The notes under the pieces: model-generated | The model's database searches: none | Told to the model about the DNA's origin: nothing | What the model saw: the letters and a program-made list of their open reading frames with translations, nothing else | Shown: positions 58,509 through 64,000 of the stretch, one piece after another | How positions within the stretch are numbered: the stretch's first letter is position 1 | Layout: every line of letters starts with the position of its first letter | Source of the DNA: G965205255 sp965205255 | Lineage (GTDB): Bacteria; Pseudomonadota; Gammaproteobacteria; Pseudomonadales; Endozoicomonadaceae | DNA length: 64,000 nucleotides | Direction: 5' to 3' | Assembly (NCBI GenBank): GCA_965205255.1 | Contig: OZ242051.1 | Location: 2,666,001 to 2,730,000 of the forward strand | Position numbers and translations under genes: made by a program

Positions 58509-59484
58509 CTCAGTTCGATATAACCAGATAGAGACTAAACCCAAGTGTTGGATGTTCTGTGAGGGTTTTTTCTCTCTTTAAGTATAAGCAATCAAACCAC
58601 TGATTAGGTTGACCATAAAATGAGCTATGGATCGATGCAGGGAATGCTCAATCTGACAAATGTTTTTAAGCTGATCATTAATGGTTTCAATAATGGAATG
58701 CCCTCTGAAGTAGCTGCTTATAAAACAGTGTTATCAGTTTGGGTTTCATGTTTTTCTTATGCGTGGTGATAAGCTCAATCTCGTATTTATCAAGCATTAA
58801 TTTAGCTTTCTCTTGAGAGATACAGCCTTTGTCTCCAAACAGTTTTCCAAAAACAATACTGCACATTTCATCTAAAACGCAACGGTCATCCGTATTACCT
58901 GAGGTATATTTAATGTTAACAATTTCTCCAGTATCACTGACGATAAGATGAAGTTTAAAACCATGGAGCAAGCCAGTTGAAAAATTGCCTTTTGCTGCCT
59001 CATTCTGAAATATTTTATGCAGCCTGATTATCTTATTGGTGCATACTAACAATCGGGTAGAGTCAATGTAAGAAATACCTGTAGGCTTGCCATATCGATT
59101 TTTAATAAAAGCACAGAGTGCAATCAATACCTGAGGCATGAGTTCTATAAAACGATTGTAACTGACCAGTTCTGGGAGAAGGTGCTGCTGATGACGATTG
59201 ATAGATTTGAGATAGAAGTCTTTAAAGCAGCGGTAACCTGAACGATGGAACTGAACGACAATCGTCCTCACTTCACTTAGGCTAAAACGACAAGAACGAA
59301 TCCGCTTTTTGCATGTCGACTCCAATAAAAATTGATGAAATAGAGGTATAAAAGTCTGGCAAAAATCATCAATATCGCAAAAAATACAGGTAAGCGTAGC
59401 GTCTTCCATGCTGTGTATCGTCTTATGAAACCATACTATGCACGGAACGCTATGCTTTTTAAAGGCTTTTTACATCGAACTGAG
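58509..59484 (-). mobile_element. IS982-family insertion sequence (976 bp)
   Basis: Bounded by inverted ends starting CTCAGTTCGAT on both sides. Its size is normal for IS982. No clear target duplication is visible. It ends 6 bp from the stop of the RHS gene. Confidence 0.82.
58578..59409 (-). pseudogene. IS982 transposase, frameshifted
   Basis: The first frame (59409-58687) has the IS982 order: FCDIDDFCQTF, SYIDSTRLLVCTNKIIRLHK, GLLHGFKLHLIVSDTGEIVN, GNTDDRCVLD and LFGDKGCISQEKAK (DDE residues). Near 58700 the frame is lost after YKQLLQR. The next frame continues [20 protein letters not shown] to a stop at 58578, which is the normal C-terminus. A one-base shift therefore splits an otherwise whole gene. 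A programmed frameshift is unlikely in this family. Confidence 0.85.
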
Positions 59485-59490
59485 GTAACT

Positions 59491-62400
59491 CTAAATACTT
59501 ATGTCGTTAGAGAATGAATATTCTTCATAGAGCCATTCATTATCTAAAGGAGAGTTACGATGATAAGAAAAGTCAGGATCAATAGCCAACCCTGACGTGG
59601 AAAAATTGCTTGGCTGTGGATCTAAAATCACTCTTCCATATTTATCATAGTATTCATGGCTATATTTAGATGCTTTTAAAACATCAGTTTCTATGTCAAA
59701 ATAAGGTCTCAAAACTCCATTTTTGTATTCAGTAGCATCAATGCCTTGTTCTCTTAGTAAACGAGTGCTTCTTTCTGGGGTAGCTGTGCTAGCATACTCC
59801 GGAAAGCGTATATTTGTTGTGCGGACCTCTTTAAACACCATACCATCAGACAGATGATATACGTCATGAAAATTACCTTCGCCTATCTTCTCAAAACCAG
59901 GTAGACTTTTTTGCTTTTCAAGGTCAAAAAGCGTTAACTTTCTGGTTGTAGCTTCTCCTGCTTCTCCTGCTTCTCCTGCTTCTCCTGCTTCTCCTGCTCT
60001 CCTGCTTCTCCTGCTGCTCCTGCTGCTTCTCCTGCTTCTCTGCTGCTCCTGCTGCTTCTGCTGCTTCTCCTGCTTCTCCTGCTGCTGCTTCTCCTGTGCT
60101 TCTCCTGTTTCTTCTGCTGCTTCTCCTGCTGCCTCTTCTCCTGCTCTTCCTGCAGAGCGGGCATCTCCAATTGCACGGCCTGCTTCTTTAATGATTAGAC
60201 CCGCCGTCTCGCCACCGACCATAGCCACGGCATCAATACCAACACCTTCCCAGAACGAAGTAGAACTCATCATCTCACCAATTGATTGAGATGGCTTTAA
60301 GCCCTTTTGTTCCAAAACGCCATTTTCTACAAGTTTTTCGCTTACGGTTGTTGCTACACCTACTGCCGTAAAAAAAGCAACATTAGCCAAGGCAGCCAGC
60401 GCCGTGCCCTCTATAAATTCACCAGGACCTGGGATCAACACGGCCATCAAAAGTCCTGCCACCGCGAAACAAATTGCTAAAATTGTTTCCACTTGACTTT
60501 TGTTATAGTTATCGTAAAGCTGTTTGTTTTCCGCTTTCATCGTTTTATTAACATCATTAACATCATTTTCGGTATAGTGACCGGTGGGGTCAGAACTATT
60601 GATGGGATCATTAGCTGCATAGTTGTAAGCATTTATGCCACCGGCTCCCCACGGAGAGGCACTGTCGTGTTTAGTGAACAGTCTCAGTGCCGGATCATAA
60701 GCACGATAACCATTGCCCAAAAACTGCCAGCCCGTCACTTGGTCTGTATTTTTCATTTGATAGCCACGGGTGCTCTTTTGCAGAGTCAACGCCAGTGTTT
60801 TAGCCTGATTCAGGTCTGTTACCTGACCATACGGCATATACACATCATCACCTTGAACTTTGCCATTAACGACACTGCCTGTTAACTGCTTGCCATCGGT
60901 AATAGCCGACTCGTAACGGCCATCATAAAAACTTCCTCCGGCTACATAGTAACGAGATTTCCCGTTAAGCGACTGCTCTGCCAGAGAGCCATTGTAATAC
61001 TGCTGTAGTGTGGTTGTTTTTCCGAAAGCGTTGGTATCACTTTCTGCAATTTGCTGTCCTGACGCATCATAGGTATAGTGAATTTTTTCACGATGATTGA
61101 TAGTGACATCCGTTAAATTCTGCGCACTGTCATAGCTCATCTGGTAAGGCACTAACTTGCCCGAGGCGGTCATTTTCTGCATGGCAGTGATATTACCGTC
61201 ACCATCATAGCTACATGTAGCATGGCCTTTACCGGCATAATCAATACCTGATACCTGTGTCGGATCAGTGTTTTTATACTGGTAAGTAATCAGCTGTTTA
61301 CTGCCACCGTTGAGCGTCTCATCCACTGTGTTTAGTGAATTAAACAAAGGTTGATAGCTGTAATCAATGGCACTGACCGGTTGTTTAAACAGATTCTGAG
61401 GGCACTCTTTTCCGTTGCAGGTAAAGTGCAATAACTGACCCTGCGGTGTATAGGTGTATGTTTGGGTACTGACACCATTTTCAGTTTTTGCAGTACGGGT
61501 AGCAATCTGACCTTTTGTGTTATAACCATAACCATACGTCCGAACAGGTTTACCGTTCAGGTCATTGGCAATACTGACCAAATTACCAACACTGTCATAG
61601 ATATAGCTATTGGTCACCTGATGGTTAATGGTTTTATCCTTCACCGATAAATCAGGGTTGTAATCAGTTCCCAGAGATACCTGACCTGCGCTTCCCTTAT
61701 AACTCATACTAACCGGCAATCCTAGCGCATCGGTTACCGCTGTTTGTGTATACACCGGCGCCGCTGGAGCACCATAGGTACTGCTCACTGGTACAAAATA
61801 ATTGTTCACCTCATCGGATAAGATTCGCTGACTACCGTCAGGGTGAGTGATGGTTGTGGTCAGTAACCGCTGATTCACCGGATCATAGGTGTATGCCATT
61901 TCGCTGATCAGCTTATTCTTCCCGCTCGTTTTTTTCAGATCGGTCAGGTTACCATTAGCATCGTAAGTATAGGTCAGGGTAAAATCTGTATGACCGTCTG
62001 CCGTCTCAGATACCACGGTATGTGGTTTTTTATGCCATACCGTATCATAGGTCATGGTCATACTATTACCCAGCGGGTCTGTTATTTTGGTCGGAAAACC
62101 AGAGGTTGTGTCATATGTCATGCTCACCTGATGAGATTTATCTCCCACCATTGTTGTGGCATTTAATAAAAAGCCCAGTGATGTATACGTTCTTTCACCC
62201 ACCAGTACCTTTTGAGCCGAAGGGTCATAAGCGCCAGTGGCTACTTCTGTTTTGATAATATTTCCATAAGCGTCATAGGTGTTGTAGGTGGTTCTCACCG
62301 GTGTCACACTACCGTCAGTATTACGGGTCGATACCGTGGAGGCAATCACCTGATTAGGCTTGACTGTACTGTAAACATTACGGGTTTCCATTCCGGCATG

Positions 62401-64000
62401 ATACGCATCAGAGAACAAGACCTGTCCCATTGCATTGAAATGACTCACCACAAAAGTGCTTGCCTGTGTGGCTGAAGGCTTAGCCAGTGCTTGGTTTTTA
62501 ATGGTATCTGCCAGCGATTCCAGTGCTTGAGGGTCAGGCGCCTGACCTTTAGCGGTACCTGCAAACACGGTCGTCATTTGTTTTTTTGTGCCACTGTCGT
62601 ACAATGGTACCTTTTTACCATCAGCTGTCGTTGTGGTAAAAGCCGGATCAGTAATAAAGTTATATTTATAGCTCACATCGTGAAACATCACCGGACGACT
62701 GGCCGAGCCTTGATTGACCGAATGTGACTGTGATACCTGAACTGATGCTACCCGACAGGCGGTATTAACCCTGTGATCGGGCGTCGATTGTAACGGATCA
62801 AAGCACAGAGAATCCGGGTTATTGATCACCTGACTGGTAGGTAATAACGTATAAGAAATCTTTCGCAAATGATAAGAATCTGATACAGATATACTGGTGC
62901 TACCGTTGGGGTGCTGTACGGCGGTGGGTTTGCCATAGCGGTTATAAAAATACAGGGATTGTTGCGGATGAACCTGTCCCTTTTCATCATAATAATAATG
63001 AATGGTTTTGCTGATCTGACCGGACTGATTATAAAAAGCCTCATCAGTGGCGTAAAAACCACTACGGTCTTTAAGCTGTTGTAGCGTTTTGACTACATGG
63101 TTTTGCGAGTCATATTCTTTTTCTAGCTGCACGCCCTTGCCTTTACCGGTGGGCATCAGCTGTGTCATGGTCACCCGAAAACCTGCGTTTTGTGCGCCAT
63201 TGAGTATGTCATACTGATAACGATAAGTTTGCTTGTCATCGGCATTACCTGCAGGTAGATAACTAACCTGCACAGGACGGCCAAGAGCATCGTAACTGTC
63301 GTAGGTGACAATATCTCCGGTGACCGGATCTTCACTTTTTATTAACCCGCCATACAGATTATAGGTTTTTTGGGTTCCGGGTAATTGTTGAGGAGCTTTA
63401 CCTTGTGTGTCACTGGTCAGGCTTTGTTTTGTGTTACTGATCGTATAGACGTTATTGCTATTGCTGATCGTGTAGGTATTGTTGACATATTGTCCCATGG
63501 ACGGCAATGTGGCAGTCGTTTTGACTGGCATGGCAAACGTCATCGCTGTGGGTTCAGTATTATAAGTTACGGTACTGCTTCTGATTACCTTGCCATTAAA
63601 GAGTATCTGATTACTGGGAATCGCTACACGGTTAACCGTATAAGAGTGTCCTCCCACTGTTATGGATTTGCTGATAACACTGGGTTTACTGTAATTTGTG
63701 GAGAGTGTGTCAGGTGCCTTTCCTTGCAGACCTGCCTGCTTTGTAGGTCTAATCTGAGCGACACTGGTTTGCAGTATAGGGTGATAAACACCAGGTAGCG
63801 TCGTGTAGCTTTCAGTATTCAGGTTACCGTGACTGTCTTGTACAATTTTTTTTGCCAGAAATCCCTTTGAGTCATAGCTGTAGTTGAAGTTTTGCACCTG
63901 CAACAGCGAATTGTTTCCAGTGGCGTCGTACAACTGATACTGTTGCACAGAGGGAAGATTATAGTGCTGGGATAGATCAGCCACCGAAGAGGCAGAAGTA
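59491..64000 (-). CDS. RHS-repeat polymorphic toxin with kinase-like C-terminal tip (5' end outside window)
   Basis: At least 1500 residues; the frame is open to the right edge, so the GTG at 63984 is not the start. YD repeats (e.g. RYGKPTAVQHPNGST, YDSVGNLVSIAND, YDASGQQIAESD) fill residues 1 to about 1090. The RHS core ends DPALRLFTKHDSASPWGAGG ... NDPINSSDPTGHY near 1095-1135. A hydrophobic stretch and a Glu/Gln/Arg/Ala/Gly repeat tract (about 1285-1345) lead to the variable tip. The tip has GEGNFHDVYHL (glycine-rich loop-like), VFKEV, LDPQPSN (Asp1455, Asn1460) and IDPDF (1469-1471), like the kinase catalytic and metal loops. No immunity gene is seen downstream; an IS982 starts 6 bp past the stop. 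Confidence 0.88.
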   Translation of the reverse strand, partial: TSASSVADLSQHYNLPSVQQYQLYDATGNNSLLQVQNFNYSYDSKGFLAKKIVQDSHGNLNTESYTTLPGVYHPILQTSVAQIRPTKQAGLQGKAPDTLSTNYSKPSVISKSITVGGHSYTVNRVAIPSNQILFNGKVIRSSTVTYNTEPTAMTFAMPVKTTATLPSMGQYVNNTYTISNSNNVYTISNTKQSLTSDTQGKAPQQLPGTQKTYNLYGGLIKSEDPVTGDIVTYDSYDALGRPVQVSYLPAGNADDKQTYRYQYDILNGAQNAGFRVTMTQLMPTGKGKGVQLEKEYDSQNHVVKTLQQLKDRSGFYATDEAFYNQSGQISKTIHYYYDEKGQVHPQQSLYFYNRYGKPTAVQHPNGSTSISVSDSYHLRKISYTLLPTSQVINNPDSLCFDPLQSTPDHRVNTACRVASVQVSQSHSVNQGSASRPVMFHDVSYKYNFITDPAFTTTTADGKKVPLYDSGTKKQMTTVFAGTAKGQAPDPQALESLADTIKNQALAKPSATQASTFVVSHFNAMGQVLFSDAYHAGMETRNVYSTVKPNQVIASTVSTRNTDGSVTPVRTTYNTYDAYGNIIKTEVATGAYDPSAQKVLVGERTYTSLGFLLNATTMVGDKSHQVSMTYDTTSGFPTKITDPLGNSMTMTYDTVWHKKPHTVVSETADGHTDFTLTYTYDANGNLTDLKKTSGKNKLISEMAYTYDPVNQRLLTTTITHPDGSQRILSDEVNNYFVPVSSTYGAPAAPVYTQTAVTDALGLPVSMSYKGSAGQVSLGTDYNPDLSVKDKTINHQVTNSYIYDSVGNLVSIANDLNGKPVRTYGYGYNTKGQIATRTAKTENGVSTQTYTYTPQGQLLHFTCNGKECPQNLFKQPVSAIDYSYQPLFNSLNTVDETLNGGSKQLITYQYKNTDPTQVSGIDYAGKGHATCSYDGDGNITAMQKMTASGKLVPYQMSYDSAQNLTDVTINHREKIHYTYDASGQQIAESDTNAFGKTTTLQQYYNGSLAEQSLNGKSRYYVAGGSFYDGRYESAITDGKQLTGSVVNGKVQGDDVYMPYGQVTDLNQAKTLALTLQKSTRGYQMKNTDQVTGWQFLGNGYRAYDPALRLFTKHDSASPWGAGGINAYNYAANDPINSSDPTGHYTENDVNDVNKTMKAENKQLYDNYNKSQVETILAICFAVAGLLMAVLIPGPGEFIEGTALAALANVAFFTAVGVATTVSEKLVENGVLEQKGLKPSQSIGEMMSSTSFWEGVGIDAVAMVGGETAGLIIKEAGRAIGDARSAGRAGEEAAGEAAEETGEAQEKQQQEKQEKQQKQQEQQRSRRSSRSSRRSRRAGEAGEAGEAGEAGEATTRKLTLFDLEKQKSLPGFEKIGEGNFHDVYHLSDGMVFKEVRTTNIRFPEYASTATPERSTRLLREQGIDATEYKNGVLRPYFDIETDVLKASKYSHEYYDKYGRVILDPQPSNFSTSGLAIDPDFSYHRNSPLDNEWLYEEYSFSNDISI
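59945..60140 (-). repeat. 9-bp-type repeat tract read in three frames
   Basis: Degenerate units of CTCCTGCTT (AGCAGGAGA-like on the coding strand) form about 195 bp. Along the gene they are read first as Glu/Gln/Lys, then as Arg/Ser, then as Ala-Gly-Glu, because units of different length change phase. A second minus-strand frame stays open across the tract for 80 codons (59934-60176). Confidence 0.88.

Overview
The window is a 64 kb piece of an AT-rich gammaproteobacterial chromosome. The core genes (trkA, rpe-gph, ppiB-lpxH, rnd, gltA, sdhCDAB-sucAB-lpd-sucCD, mutS, recX) are clearly gammaproteobacterial. Three giant accessory genes and remnants of at least five insertion-sequence families lie between them. 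That mix fits a host-associated bacterium in early genome decay. A relative of Endozoicomonas or of the intranuclear mussel parasite Endonucleobacter is possible, but this is inference from gene content, not a phylogenetic result.

Layout. 0-3.3 kb: 3' part of trkA, a secreted beta-propeller protein, and an IS630 relic. 3.3-11 kb: a CorB-type CNNM transporter and a giant low-complexity protein split by a 28-bp tandem duplication. 11-13 kb: rpe-gph-methyltransferase operon. 13-20 kb: an exported membrane protein, a DedA/flavin-disulfide-reductase fusion, ppiB-lpxH and an ADP-ribose pyrophosphatase. 20-23.2 kb: an orphan TrbL/TrbB conjugation pair bordered by IS3 and IS1 relics. 23.4-26.7 kb: terC-rnd and gltA. 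26.7-33.2 kb: an island between gltA and sdhC, which are commonly divergent neighbours in this class. It carries a 1624-residue protein (two NLS-like motifs, a PEP-synthase-like ATP-grasp plus phosphohistidine module, and seventeen 25-residue DUF4116-like repeats), bracketed by inverted repeats of about 93 bp. 33.2-44.8 kb: the succinate dehydrogenase, 2-oxoglutarate dehydrogenase and succinyl-CoA synthetase genes, ending in a clear terminator. 45-49 kb: a lipoprotein/CsgG-like pair, an IS relic, a GNAT acetyltransferase and three tRNA genes (Glu, Gly, Ala). 49-53.5 kb: a 75-residue secreted protein with a C-C-CC-C-C knottin-like cysteine frame, a MATE exporter, IS debris and a Panacea-domain/two-TM pair resembling a toxin-antitoxin system. 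53.6-58 kb: mutS, a cysteine-rich exported protein and recX. 58-64 kb: two MITE-like/IS982 elements and the 3' part of an RHS polymorphic toxin whose tip resembles a protein kinase.

How the parts fit together. gltA, sdh, suc and lpd give much of the oxidative TCA cycle. The giant proteins, RHS toxin, knottin-like peptide and exported Cys-rich proteins look like host-interaction or competition factors. The relics and short inverted-repeat elements explain most of the long gene-free stretches.
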